Shown one piece after another: positions 1 to 9,518 of a stretch of DNA of 64,000 bases. Under the pieces are notes generated by a model. It was given only the letters and a program-made list of their open reading frames with translations. It searched no databases and was not told where the DNA came from. Origin of the DNA: Medakamo hakoo (Eukaryota; Chlorophyta; Trebouxiophyceae; Coccomyxaceae); assembly GCA_026636295.1 (NCBI GenBank), contig CP089463.1, forward strand, positions 62,001-126,000. The letters are read 5' to 3'. How positions within the stretch are numbered: position 1 is the first letter of the stretch; the number at the start of each line of letters is the position of its first letter. Both the position numbers and the translations under genes were made by a program.

Positions 1-1443
1 CGCCGCACGCTCCGCGTCCACGCCGTCGCCGGCGCACAGGTGGACGAGAGCAGTTGTGACTGCGTCCAACGCAGTGGCAACGGCAGGAGATCCGTCGGCT
101 TCGAGCGCGGCGGCCAGGGCGGCCGCGCGCCCGGCCGCCGCGCGCCCGGCCGCGGCCGCGGCCGCCGGGGACGACCGCGGGCAGCACTGAGCCAACAGCC
201 GGGCCACGGCGGCCGTCGCGGCAGGGCAGGCCGCTGATGCGCGCAGCGCAGCCGGCCAGGCCTGGGACAGGGCGGCTTCCGCCGCCGCCGCGGCAGGCGA
301 GGCGGCCGGGCCGTCGGCCAGCACCGCGCCGAGCGCGGCCGCGCGCGCGCGGGGCGGCGGCGGCGCACCGCCCGTCCACCCGCCCGCCCACGCCCTAAAC
401 GCGGCCGCGGGCCGGCCGCCCAGCGCGGTCGCGCTCGCTGCCAGCGCCACGACGGTTTCCAGGGAGCCTGCCGTCGCCGCTGTGTCCAGGGCGGCGCGCA
501 GGGCGGGCGGGCCGCCCGCGAGGCCGGCGGCAACGAGGAGGAGGGGCGCCGAGGCCAGGCCGGGCGACCGGGCCAGGCGGGGCGCGAGCGGGGCGAGTGG
601 GCAGGCGTGCCCGCCGTCCACGAGCGCATGCGTCAGGACGCTCAAAACGGCCTGGCCATCATGCTCGGCCAGCCAGGCGACGCCGGCCGCGGCCGCGGCC
701 GAGCGGGCGTGCGCGGCCAACGCGGCGAGCGCCCACCCAGCCAGGCAGGGTGGTTGAGGCGCGGGCGCGGGCGCCACCGCCAGCGGTGGCGGAGGCGGCA
801 CGTCGCCGCCTCCAGCCAGCTCGCCCGCCCGCTCATGTAGAGCCGCCGCCACAGCTCTCCACGTCGCGGCGACCGCCCGTCCCGACGCGGCGGCCGCGAT
901 GGCGGCGGCCGCCGCGGCGGTGCGCGGCACGGCCGCGGCCGAGCGCACCGCTGCCGCCAAGCCCGCCGCCGCAGACGCGGCGTCCGCGTCCACCGCCGCG
1001 TCCACAATGGACGCAGCTGTGTTGATCGCAGGCGCAGGCCAGGGTCCGCCAACCCTCGCCAGGCCGTCCAGCGCCGCGCCAGCGGCGGCGGCCGGCCACC
1101 CTCGCGCCAGGCGGGCGAGCGGGTGCAGGTGGGGCGGGCCGGGCGGCGCCCTCGACAGGGCTGCCGCCGTCACGGATGCAAGTCTGGGCGTCGGCCGCAG
1201 GCCATCATCGGCCGCAACACCATCTCCCCCGTCCGGGCACAGCAGGGCCGTGGCCAGGAGGCGGAGCAGGGGCGTGGCCGCGGCGTCTGGAGACCCGTCC
1301 TCCTCCGCCGCCGCCGCCTGTTCCTCCCACCGCTCCAGCGCCCAGGCCGCAGCGGCGTCGGCGTCGGAAGGAGACGCGCACCCAGCCAAGGACGCGGTGC
1401 GGGCGGCCGCGTCGGACGCGAGGGAGGGGGCGGCGGTTTCCAT
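1..1443 (-). CDS. Ala-rich helical protein, N-terminal 481 residues (gene leaves the window on the left)
   Basis: An unbroken minus-strand frame runs from an ATG at 1443 to the window edge without a stop, so this is the amino part of a longer protein. The start is the first ATG in the frame and sits in an A-rich context (AAAAAGGAAATGG). The product begins METAAPSLAS and is dominated by Ala, Leu and Gly, with repeated short helices separated by Gly/Pro turns, as in HEAT/armadillo-like alpha-solenoids. I see no signal peptide, membrane segment or catalytic motif, and I do not recognise the family. Confidence that it is coding comes from the long open frame and its Ala/Leu-rich residue use, which resembles the certain genes here; the other frames give Arg-rich products. 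The solenoid idea is inference only. Confidence 0.7.
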   Translation of the reverse strand, partial: METAAPSLASDAAARTASLAGCASPSDADAAAAWALERWEEQAAAAEEDGSPDAAATPLLRLLATALLCPDGGDGVAADDGLRPTPRLASVTAAALSRAPPGPPHLHPLARLARGWPAAAAGAALDGLARVGGPWPAPAINTAASIVDAAVDADAASAAAGLAAAVRSAAAVPRTAAAAAAIAAAASGRAVAATWRAVAAALHERAGELAGGGDVPPPPPLAVAPAPAPQPPCLAGWALAALAAHARSAAAAAGVAWLAEHDGQAVLSVLTHALVDGGHACPLAPLAPRLARSPGLASAPLLLVAAGLAGGPPALRAALDTAATAGSLETVVALAASATALGGRPAAAFRAWAGGWTGGAPPPPRARAAALGAVLADGPAASPAAAAAEAALSQAWPAALRASAACPAATAAVARLLAQCCPRSSPAAAAAAGRAAAGRAAALAAALEADGSPAVATALDAVTTALVHLCAGDGVDAERAA

Positions 1444-1906
1444 TTCCTTTTTGTTGCGAGGCGCCCGTGAATGCGCCGCGTTGTTGGGCGTCGGAGGGGC
1501 AAGAACCAATGCTTCGCGGCCGCTGAGAGGGCGTCTACGACTGCGATGGGCCCTCAGCCAGCGCGTGCGAGAGAAAGGAAAGGCATGTGCGGTAGGCGCG
1601 CGCCTTTTTTCCGTCCCGAGCGAGCAATGGGCTGTGAACCCAGCCCCGCCATTCCATACTCCCGCCCCCACCCCATCCTCGCACCGCCGACAGCGACAGA
1701 CACACACACTGCCGCACACGCCAGCATCTACCGGCGCCCCACCAGCAGCGCACCCCCCCCCCCCACCTCACCACTGACCCTCCACCCGCGTTTTTTTCTG
1801 TCGTTGGTGGTGTTGAATAAACACCAGTTGATTTTTTTTTTGTTTTTTTTTTTAACTTTTTCGTCCCGCGACACACACGGGGAGGGGGGGGGGGCTGTGC
1901 GCACGC
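1444..1906. other. 463-bp gap: upstream region of the left gene plus H2A.X 3' flank
   Basis: The left half is the 5' flank of the minus-strand gene starting at 1443. The right half is the 3' flank of H2A.X. It contains a T-rich stretch at about 1830-1860 and a short perfect hairpin at 1809-1825, listed separately. I see no gene in it. Confidence 0.5.
1809..1825 (-). promoter_or_regulatory. Possible histone-type 3' stem-loop downstream of H2A.X
   Basis: On the transcribed strand the sequence is GGTGTT, a five-base loop TATTC, then AACACC: a perfect 6-bp stem. It lies about 80 bases past the H2A.X stop codon and is followed by ACCA. Replication-dependent histone mRNAs of animals, and reportedly of volvocine green algae, end in a 6-bp stem with a four-base loop at such a distance. 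The five-base loop and non-consensus stem make this a candidate only. Confidence 0.4.
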
Positions 1907-2705
1907 TCAGAACTCCTGGGAGACGGAGCCGGACTTGCCCTTCTTCTTGCCCTTCAGCAGCACCTGGTGGATGTTGGGCAGCACGCCGCCGGCCGCGATG
2001 GTCACGCCCGCCAGCAGCTTGGACAGCTCCTCGTCGTTGCGGACGGCCAGCTGGATGTGGCGGGGCACGATGCGCGTCTTCTTGTTGTCGCGGGCCGCGT
2101 TGCCGGCCAGCTCCAGGACTTCAGCGGCCAGGTACTCCAGGACGGCCGCCAGGTAGACGGGCGCGCCCGCGCCCACGCGCGACGCGTACTTGCCCTTCTT
2201 CAGGTAGCGGGCGATGCGGCCGACCGGGAACTGGAGGCCTGGGGTGGGTTGGCGGGGAAGGAGGGGGGGGTTGAGAGGTGTGGGAATGTGTGAGGAGGCG
2301 AGGGAGGGGGCGGGGTGTTTGGGCGTGCGGGGTGGTGCGGACCGACGTGGGCGGGTGAGGCAGGCAGGGGCGGGGAGGTTGGTTGGAGAAGAGGTGCGCG
2401 AAGCGCCGCGGTTTTCGCGACAGATGACGAAAGACGGCCGATGGCAGCCCCCAGCCCTCTCCCCACCCACCGCTCCATCCCCATGCGGGTGGACCGGGTG
2501 CCGGTCCACCCATTGGGCCGGTGGAACGGTGGCGGCGGCGGCGGACAGAGGTGGGTTCGGGGCGGCGACGTAAAAACTTTGGCGCGCAATGCGCGACGTC
2601 GTGGCGGTGCACGCACGAAACAAAGAACAAAAACGCACCCGCTTTCGCCGACTTGGTGACGGACTTCGAGGAGGACTTGCCCTTTCCTTTGCCGCGGCCA
2701 GACAT
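1907..2705 (-). CDS. H2A.X: Histone H2A, H2A.X type (SQEF tail)
   Basis: Core nucleosome histone, 132 residues. Exon 1 is 2705-2639 ([10 protein letters not shown]...) and exon 2 is 2238-1907, with a 400-bp intron bounded by a GTGCGT donor and CCCCAG acceptor. The junction restores [12 protein letters not shown]. The whole histone fold is present, including the docking-domain helix and [11 protein letters not shown]. The tail ends GSVSQEF, the SQ-E-hydrophobic motif that PIKK kinases phosphorylate at DNA breaks, so this is H2A.X-type rather than plain H2A. The intron interrupts the gene at the start of the fold. The downstream hairpin at 1809-1825 could be a 3'-end processing element. Family assignment is secure; whether it is replication-coupled is not. 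Confidence 0.96.
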
Positions 2706-2970
2706 GGTGTGAGAGAGTTTGGGTGGCGTGGAGAGGGAGGTGGGAGGCGGGTGTGTGTTTTCCGTGCGGAAAAAAAAGCGAGTGTGTGGAAGGGGTGGGT
2801 GCGCGCGCGAGGCTTTCAAAGAGCCGCTCACGGTCTAAGAGCCGTGTCTCAGAGCCCAGCACACACCCCCACCCGCCTCCACAGAGACACCACCCGCACA
2901 ACGGCCGGCCCGCCCGAACGGGCCACCCACACGAAAAACAGACCTAGTGTGGCCTAGCCGCAATGTGTTA

Positions 2971-3666
2971 CTATCCACCCACCACTCCTCGCAAGAGGGC
3001 GACCACGTCTTCCCGCCCCGCCGCCGCGGCATAACTCAGCGGCGTCGCGCCATGGGCGTCTTGGGCGGCGGCGGGCGCCCCCGCGCCCAGCAGCAGGCGC
3101 ACGCACGCCACCGACCCGGCATCCGCGGCCAGGTGCAGCGGCGTCGCGCCGTCTTCGGGTTCGGCCACCCCGGCCGGGTCGGCGCCGCCGGCCAGGGCGG
3201 CTGCCACAGCGGCCGCATCTCCGTCGGCAGCTGCCATGCCCAGTGGCGTCAGACCCGACGGCGCGTCGCCCGCCAGGGTCGGGAGAGCGGAAAAGGCCGG
3301 GCCCATCGTGGTTGTCGACGGTGGCGGGCGGCCGTCGGCCGACCCACCGCCGCCGCCGCCGCCGCCGCCGCAGCCAGCGGCCGCGGCTTCGGCCACGTAC
3401 GCGGCCCGCGCTGCGTCAGCGCTCATGCCCGCAACGCTGCGCCATGCGTTCCATTTCGCCCGCCCCTTCAAATCCCACAGCGCCGGCTTGGCCGAGTCGG
3501 GCGCGTCCCCGACCGTGGCGATCTTGTACAGCGCGTAGAGGCGGGTCAGGGCTGATGGCGACAGGCTGCCCGCCACAGCCGCGGCTTCGACAGACGCTGC
3601 AGCGCACTCGAAAGCTGAGTCGCATGTAACCTCGTCGCCGCTGTCGCTGGGCGCGGGAGACGGCAT
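2971..3666 (-). CDS. Acyl-CoA-binding domain protein with ankyrin repeats (ACBD6-like)
   Basis: 231 residues, single exon; ATG at 3666 is chosen because the acyl-CoA-binding domain begins shortly after it. Residues about 15-95 form the domain: YALYK, ATVGD, DLKGRAKWNAW and the following GMS..AA..Y match the ligand-contacting Tyr, Lys, Trp and Tyr positions of the family. A Gly/Pro-rich linker with a run of Gly follows. The C-terminal third has three ankyrin repeats (GLTPLGMAA, GATPLHLAA, GATPLSYAA). This order is that of ACBD6 and the ankyrin-type plant ACBPs, which carry long-chain acyl-CoA and modulate lipid acylation. There is no membrane anchor. It is divergent from the DUF615 gene, sharing 156 bp between start codons. 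Confidence 0.9.
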   Translation of the reverse strand: MPSPAPSDSGDEVTCDSAFECAAASVEAAAVAGSLSPSALTRLYALYKIATVGDAPDSAKPALWDLKGRAKWNAWRSVAGMSADAARAAYVAEAAAAGCGGGGGGGGGSADGRPPPSTTTMGPAFSALPTLAGDAPSGLTPLGMAAADGDAAAVAAALAGGADPAGVAEPEDGATPLHLAADAGSVACVRLLLGAGAPAAAQDAHGATPLSYAAAAGREDVVALLRGVVGG

Positions 3667-3822
3667 GGCTGGTGACCAGCCGGGTGACGGAAAAAAAAGA
3701 AACACGAGTGTAAAGCAATGCGTGTTTTCTTCCCTCATTATTTTTTCCGACACGCGAGCCCAGCGCCATCTGACCTGTTTCGACGGCCGCACCCGGCCCA
3801 TCTGGTACCCCACTGTCTCAGT

Positions 3823-4824
3823 ATGTGGGCCTCGGCCCTGCGCAGCGCCGGCCCGGCCTCCACCTCAAGGCTTTCGGCCCCGCTGCACTCGCGGCCAGCC
3901 GTCGCACCGCCACAACTGCAACGCCACCTCCGCCACACGACCGCCTGCCCCGCCACCCGCACGGGGCGCAACCCGTCCACGCGTGGTCGGCCGAGCAAGA
4001 CGGCGGGGAAGCGGAGACGTGCGTTGTTTTGGAGGGGGAGGAAAGGCCACGCAGAAAACCGCATTCCTGCTCTCTCCGCCACCCACTCCATCCATCCATC
4101 CCCCACTCCATCAGTAAAACACTGGCAGGACCTGGCGGACGAGCTGGCCAACCTGACGGATGCGCAACTGGCCACGGTTGCCGTTGACCTCCCGCCTGAA
4201 GCCGCGACGGAGCTGGCCCTGGCCCGCCGCTTGGGCGTGCGCAACCAGGCGCGGCGCCGCGCACTCGGCCGCGTCGCATCGCTGCTGGCCGAGGAGGCCG
4301 GGGACGACGGGGGCGACGACGAGGGGGGCGGGGAGGCTGGCGGCCCTCCACCAGTCGCGGACCTGGCCGCGACCGTCGCCGCCGTCGGCGCGGGCCGCCC
4401 ACCGCCGGGAGCGCCGGCGGCAGCCGACGCGGCCGCGCGCGCGTGGTGCGCCGCCCTGGTGGCCGGCGACGGCGCCGCCCTGGCCGAAGTCACGGCCGCC
4501 GCGGCGTCAGCGGCGGGCACCGCACCATCCATGCCCTCCGTCCAGGACGTGCGGCGGGCGGCGCGGGCGGCCGCGTCGGCGGCGGCGGAAGTGGAGGCGA
4601 AAAGAGCGGCGGCAGTGCTTGCCGCGGCGGAAGCGGACGCGGCGGCGGCTGAGGCGGCGCGGGCGGCAGCCGTGGCGGCGGGCAGTGATCCTGATGCGGT
4701 GGTGCTGCCGCCACCCGCCGTGCCAGCAGCGGTGGACGGTAAGAAAGCGGCGGCCGCGGCGCGCAAGCTGCTGGGCGTGTTGAGGCCGCTGGCCGAGGGG
4801 GCCACCACGGCAGCAGCGGGTTGA
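3823..4824 (+). CDS. DUF615/YjgA (DarP-like) protein, probably organellar
   Basis: Predicted 301 residues from exons 3823-4018 and 4115-4824. The 96-bp intron (GTGCGT donor, CATCAG acceptor) is a multiple of three and free of stops, so read-through also stays open; splicing joins a basic SKTAGKRR segment to KHWQDLADELANL. The first about 60 residues are rich in Arg, Ser and Ala (MWASALRSAGPASTSR) and look like a mitochondrial or plastid presequence. The segment LADELANLTDAQLATV, then LARRLGVRNQARRRALGRVASLL, is the DUF615 core; bacterial members act in late 50S ribosome assembly. The C-terminal half is Ala-rich helix with a Lys-containing end. An organelle ribosome role is inference from the family. 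Confidence 0.75.
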   Translation: MWASALRSAGPASTSRLSAPLHSRPAVAPPQLQRHLRHTTACPATRTGRNPSTRGRPSKTAGKRRRALFWRGRKGHAENRIPALSATHSIHPSPTPSVKHWQDLADELANLTDAQLATVAVDLPPEAATELALARRLGVRNQARRRALGRVASLLAEEAGDDGGDDEGGGEAGGPPPVADLAATVAAVGAGRPPPGAPAAADAAARAWCAALVAGDGAALAEVTAAAASAAGTAPSMPSVQDVRRAARAAASAAAEVEAKRAAAVLAAAEADAAAAEAARAAAVAAGSDPDAVVLPPPAVPAAVDGKKAAAAARKLLGVLRPLAEGATTAAAG

Positions 4825-4908
4825 GAGACGGAGGGAGGGGAGGGGGGGGGGGGGTCGGGGGGCTGCAAGGCGGTCAACTCGTTGCAGGCGCACCACAGAA
4901 CCCCGTGC

Positions 4909-5277
4909 TCACAGCCAGACGCCCTCGCCGGCGCTTGCCTGGCCGGGCGGCGGGGGCGGCGGTCCCTCGCCTTCCACCGCCATCCGTTCCGGTTCCGACG
5001 GCCCACCCCCGCCGCCGCCCTTGCACTTTTCTATCTCTTCCCGCAACGCCTCCGCCCGGGCCACGTACTTGGCAATGACCGGCAAGTTTTCATTGATGGC
5101 CTCCCTGTACGTCCGCCACTCAGCCTCGCCGGCCTCACCCTCCTCCATCGCCGACCGCAGCTCCGCGTTAGACTGCTTGAGTTTGGCAGCCGCGTTTTCC
5201 AGGCGCGCTGCCTCGGCTTCGAGGACGGACAGAGGGGACGCGGCGGCCGGGCCCAGTGAGGCGGGGGCTTGGTCCAT
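4909..5277 (-). CDS. Small coiled-coil protein of unknown function
   Basis: 122 residues, single exon, ATG at 5277. Residues about 18-90 form a charged heptad-like helix (LEAEAARLENAAAKLKQSN, then REAINENLPVIAKYVARAE, then LREEIEKCK) with a short acidic break in the middle. A Gly run and a Pro-rich tail follow. No catalytic motif, signal peptide or membrane segment is visible. I do not recognise the family; the well-spaced charges and the short conserved-looking central helix argue for a real gene, perhaps a subunit of a coiled-coil complex. It converges on the DUF615 gene (84 bp apart) and is divergent from malate dehydrogenase, with 141 bp between the two start codons. Confidence 0.7.
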   Translation of the reverse strand: MDQAPASLGPAAASPLSVLEAEAARLENAAAKLKQSNAELRSAMEEGEAGEAEWRTYREAINENLPVIAKYVARAEALREEIEKCKGGGGGGPSEPERMAVEGEGPPPPPPGQASAGEGVWL

Positions 5278-5418
5278 GGTCAGGCGCGGGCGCGGCTGTG
5301 CCCGCCCGCCGGCTCGGTCGCCTTCTTTGCCCGTGAAATGAAACAGTGGGAGACGCGCCTAGGCATCACTCGCGTTTTCCTTGCTGCTCGCACACAAAAA
5401 ACACGCATCCAACCAACG

Positions 5419-6778
5419 ATGGACGCGTCCGCCGCCCAGCGCCTGGCCGTGATCTCAGGCCAGGTGACCGGCGGTCCCGGCGCTGCGGGGACGCAGGTGA
5501 GGGGACGCGGTCGGGCGGGCTGCTCACTCGTGCGACACCGCAAACGGAGGGCCATTGCATCGCTGGCGGCGCAAACCCCCCCTCACCCATCAAAATACAC
5601 GCAACAGGTCGCCGCCGCGCCCACGTCCGCGTCCGCTCCACCGCGCCCAGGCTTTAAAGTGGCTCTCTTGGGCGCGGCGGGTGGCATCGGCCAGCCGTTG
5701 GGCATGCTGCTCAAGATGTGCGTTGGGGCGGGGTGGGCGTGAGGAGCGAACGAGCGAGCGGGGGCGCCGCCCCCCTGCGCTGCCCGCCCGGCGCCCCACC
5801 CCTCACCGCCCCCCCCCCCCCCCCCCCCCCCCCCCCCGTCCGCGCCGTCACACACACAGGAACCCGGCCATCGCCCACCTCGCCCTGTACGACGTCGCGC
5901 CCATCACGCCCGGCGTCGGCGCCGACCTGTCTCACATGGACACGCCCGCCGCGGTGTCGTCGCACGTCGGCCCGGGGGAGTTGGGCGCCGCCCTGTCCGG
6001 GTCGCACCTCGTCCTCATCCCCGCGGGTGTGCCCCGCAAGCCCGGCATGACGCGGGACGACCTGTTCGCCATCAACGCCGGCATCGTCGCCGACTTGGCG
6101 GCCGGCATCGCGGCCTACGCCCCCACGGCCATCGTCGCCATCATCTCCAACCCCGTCAACTCGACGGTGCCCATCGCGGCCGCGGTCCTGCGGTCGGCCG
6201 GCGTGGCCGACCCGGCCCGCCTGTTTGGCGTGACGACGCTGGACGTCGTCCGCGCCCGCGCCTTCCTCGCTGGCGCAGCGGGCATTGCCGACCCGTCGGC
6301 CGTCGACGTCCCCGTCGTGGGCGGCCACGCCGGCGCCACCATCGTCCCGCTCCTGTCCCAGGCCTGGCCGCGGCTGGTCGACCGCCTGCCCCCGTCCACA
6401 GTGTCCGCCCTCACCGCCCGCATCCAGGACGCGGGCACGGAAGTCGTCGAGGCCAAGGGCGGTGCTGGGTCGGCGACGCTGTCCATGGCGTACGCGGCCG
6501 CCCAGTTCGCGGCGTCCGTCCTGCGCGCGGCGGGCGGGGAGGGCGGGCTGGTGGAGTGCGCGTATGTGCAGTGCGACGACGCGCCGGGCGGGCTCCCCTT
6601 TTTTGCGCGGCGGGTGCGGCTGGCGCCCGGGTCCGGCGCCGTCGAAGCCATCCTGCCCCTGGGGCCGATGACTGCTGGCGAAGCCGCGGCCGTCCAAGGC
6701 GCCGTCCCCGAACTGCAGGCGTCCATCGACAAAGGCCTAGAGTTTGTGGCGGCCAGGCGGACCAACAAGGCCGCGTGA
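5419..6778 (+). CDS. MDH: NAD-dependent malate dehydrogenase, peroxisomal/glyoxysomal type
   Basis: Interconverts malate and oxaloacetate with NAD. Three exons: 5419-5496, 5608-5717 and 5860-6778, giving 368 residues; the junctions rebuild [18 protein letters not shown] and [15 protein letters not shown]. The dinucleotide-binding loop [10 protein letters not shown], the substrate-arginine segment [34 protein letters not shown] and the catalytic-His segment [11 protein letters not shown] are all present. The leader contains R-L-A-V-I-S-G-Q-V at residues 8-16, aligned with the R-I-x5-H-L PTS2 of plant glyoxysomal enzymes; the last position is Val instead of Leu/Ala. Exon 1 encodes just this targeting region. 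Intron 2 carries a 29-base C run. Beta-oxidation or glyoxylate-cycle NADH recycling is the likely role. Confidence 0.95.
5809..5837 (+). repeat. 29-base C homopolymer in malate dehydrogenase intron 2
   Basis: An uninterrupted C run lies 20 bases before the intron's AG acceptor (5858-5859), where a T-rich polypyrimidine tract would normally be. See the finding on C-rich acceptors. Confidence 0.9.
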
Positions 6779-7068
6779 GGGAGGGGGCACGTGCGCGTCT
6801 GCGCCGCCGGCGCCACGGTGTGGGGGAGGGTCCGGGGCCCGCGCCCTCTGGTCTGGTTTGGCCTTGAGCACAGGCCGCCGTTGGGGAGTGGGGAGCCGCC
6901 TCCAGGAAGCGGGCCATGCCCTCCCCCTGCCCCGTGTGGCGTGCGGGAACGGAGAAGAGAGTGTGGGTGCTTTTTTTTGTTCTAGTGGTGGCCGGGGAGG
7001 GTTAGGGTCCCGACCTTGGTGTTTTTGGGTGAGAGAGGCGGCCGTGCCGGGCTCCAGGCGCCCTGCCG

Positions 7069-7108
<40 letters not shown>

Positions 7109-7435
7109 CGTGTCTGCGCGTATGTCGAGTCCAAACCCAACGTGCACGTTCCACCCGTGGAAAAAACTCAAAGCAGTCTCAACCATCAATCAATACAAAA
7201 CAAACCACCCCCTCCTGTCATGCATCTTCGTCGTCCCTTCCACGCCCCCGCCCACGCAAAATGAAAGTCACGCACAAAATCAGGCAGGAAAGACAGGCAA
7301 AGAGGCGCTCGTCGCGCCGTGGGGAAAAAAAATCAAGGACCAGAGAGAAGGGGGAAAACTAAGAAGAGAACACGGGAAAAAAAGGCGCGACCACCCGGCT
7401 TGGCAGCCATCGGAAAGCGAGAGGCCCTGCACTCG
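6779..7435. other. 657-bp convergent intergenic region with a (GT)n microsatellite
   Basis: This stretch lies between the 3' ends of malate dehydrogenase and the desaturase. It holds a (GT)n run at about 7079-7107 and an A-rich patch near 7320-7390. It should contain both 3' UTRs. I see no gene or RNA structure. Confidence 0.6.
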
Positions 7436-9385
7436 TCAGGCCAGCGTAAACTCGGCGACCGGCTCGACGGCGGCCGCCGCGTCAGCCAGCACACCCGCGC
7501 CCGCGTCTTCCGGCACGCGGTTGGCCCGCTTGAACGTCCCGAAATCGTTGAAGCGCACGCCATTGGCCTTCAGCACCGGCAGCACGCGCGGCGCGATGAG
7601 GTGGCGCACGTAGAACGGGTCGCGCACGACAAAGTGGTGGATGGCGTGCGTCGCGCCAAAGCAGAAGCAGAAGAGCTGGGCGGGCCAGGTGGCCGGGTGC
7701 GTCCACACCTGCGTCTGGTTGAGCACGTCGCCGCGCCTGATGCCGTAGTAGTGGATGTTGGACGAGACGACGTGCAAGCAGAACGTGCGCAAAAAATTGG
7801 ACGCGCCAAACGCGGCGGCGTACGTGCGGACGCAGGCGTACAGGCCGGCCGTGCCCAGCAGGCCGGACCCGCCGGCGACGCCGGCCGCTTTCAGCGCCGC
7901 GTCCGCCAGGAAGGCGTACCACAGGCCGTAGTGAAGGCCGCCCGCGGGCAGGTAGCTCCAGAGCGCGTTGCGCAGCACGAGCGCGGCGCGCTGCGCCACC
8001 CACCCGCCCGGGTTGGAGCCCGGGTCGGCTTCGGGCAGCGACCGCGCGTACGCCCGCAGCTCGCGCATGCTCTCGTCCGGCCGCAGCGCGATGGCCAGCA
8101 GGTTGTCGCCCGTGCACGCCAGGCGGCGGGCGTCCCAGGCCATGCCGTTGGTGATGGCGCGCTCCTCCATGTCCGGCGGGCTGCCCGCGGCGGAGTGGTG
8201 GTTGAGGTGCAGGCGGCGGCGGGCCCAGGGGTTGATGGTCGACAGGCGGGGCGCGTAGACCAGGGCCAGCGCCGCGTTGACGGCGGCCGACCCGAAGCGC
8301 TTGGCAAAGTAGCAGGAGTGGATGAGGTCGTGCTCCAGCTCGTGCAGGACCGACTGCGCGAGTGCGGCCGTCACCACGGTCGCGGGCCAGCCCAGCGCGC
8401 CGGCCGCGAAGGCCGCGGCGACCGCGACATTGGCGGCCAGCGCGCCCACCAGCAACAGCCCGCCAATGACGTCCTGCGCCGGCTCCAGCCAGGGGTGGGC
8501 GGACCGCAGCGCGTCGCCCGCGTCCAGGACGGCGCGGCGGATGGCCCGCACCCGGGCGCGCGCGCCCTCGTCCGCCGCAGCCGCGTCCTGCTCGGCGAAA
8601 ACGGCGGCGGTGGAGCCCGGACGCAAGTCGTCTTCATGTTCGACGGGCGTGCCGGTCGACGAGATGGTGGGCGGGGACACGGGCGCGGACGCAGCCGTCG
8701 ACCGGCGGCGCACGCCGCCTGGGCGGTGGGCGCCTCCGTCCTCCTCCTCCGCGTCGGACGCGGCGCTGTCGTAGAAGAGTGCTTCAACGTGGCGGCGTTT
8801 GAAGAGCGTGGTCAGGCCCAAGACGACGGGTTTGGGCAAAGGGATGGGCCGCCTAGTCGTTGAGGCGGCGGCGGCCGTGGTGGTCGGCCGGGCGGCCGGC
8901 CGGGCGGCGACCTGGTGTGGGGCAGACGGGCGGGTGGGCGGGGGGTGGGAACATGTGAGAGCGCGGGGGGGGAATGAGGGAGGCGTCCTTGGTCCCTAGG
9001 CTGACCGGCGTGCGGGTCGAGCGTGGTAAAATGCCGCCCAGGCCCGCGGCGGGACGTGGCCAGGGCGATGGACGGCCAAGAGGCAGCGCCAACGCGTCGC
9101 GCGCTCTCTGCCGCGTGGGGAGCGCGCGCGGCGGCGGCGTGGAAACGGGGCGCCCCCCGTTCGCGACCGGTCAAGGCGACGCACACACCACGCCCTCCCC
9201 GTCAAACACAGGCCCACATGCGCGCTCCCTCGCCCAGCTGGACCGATTGACCGGCGACGGCGTGGGGAGCCGGCGTGGTCGGCGTTTTGCAACGACGCCG
9301 CGCGCGGGCGATTATGGGGAGCCGGTGCTGTGCTTGGGCCCGACCACGAAGCAGCCGCGCCACCCCAGCCTGCCTCACTTACCAT
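7436..9385 (-). CDS. Membrane fatty-acid desaturase-like protein (three His boxes)
   Basis: Diiron membrane oxidoreductase of the fatty-acid desaturase superfamily, proposed 492 residues. The main exon is 8911-7436. The upstream part has no ATG in frame, but a CCACACCAG acceptor at 8912-8913 opens the frame in phase 0. A perfect GTAAGT donor follows an ATG at 9385-9383, so I propose a first coding exon consisting only of the start codon. The three metal-binding clusters are HELEHDLIH, HLNHH and HAIHH, with hydrophobic segments before box 1 and between boxes 2 and 3. The first about 120 residues are Ala/Ser/Asp-rich and not conserved-looking. Substrate cannot be inferred; no cytochrome b5 domain is seen. 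The fold call is firm, the start is not. Confidence 0.85.
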
Positions 9386-9518
9386 CCTGGGGTGCGTTAA
9401 AAACCGGACTGCGTGCGGAAAGGCAGGCGAAATTCAAGCACGGGCGTGTGTGTGATGTGTGCCGCCCGTTTTTTTTTTGCCGGACTGTTTGTGCCCGACC
9501 CTTTCAAAGATGCGACCG

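Noticed and set aside
899-1777. Plus-strand Ala-rich frame at the left end
   Set aside because: The minus strand is open from an ATG at 1443 to the edge and gives an Ala/Leu-rich helical product. The plus frame crosses past that gene's start into noncoding sequence.
8812-9186. Separate small minus-strand gene upstream of the desaturase
   Set aside because: It starts at GTG, not ATG, is Pro/Arg-rich, and lies in what is better explained as the desaturase's first intron.
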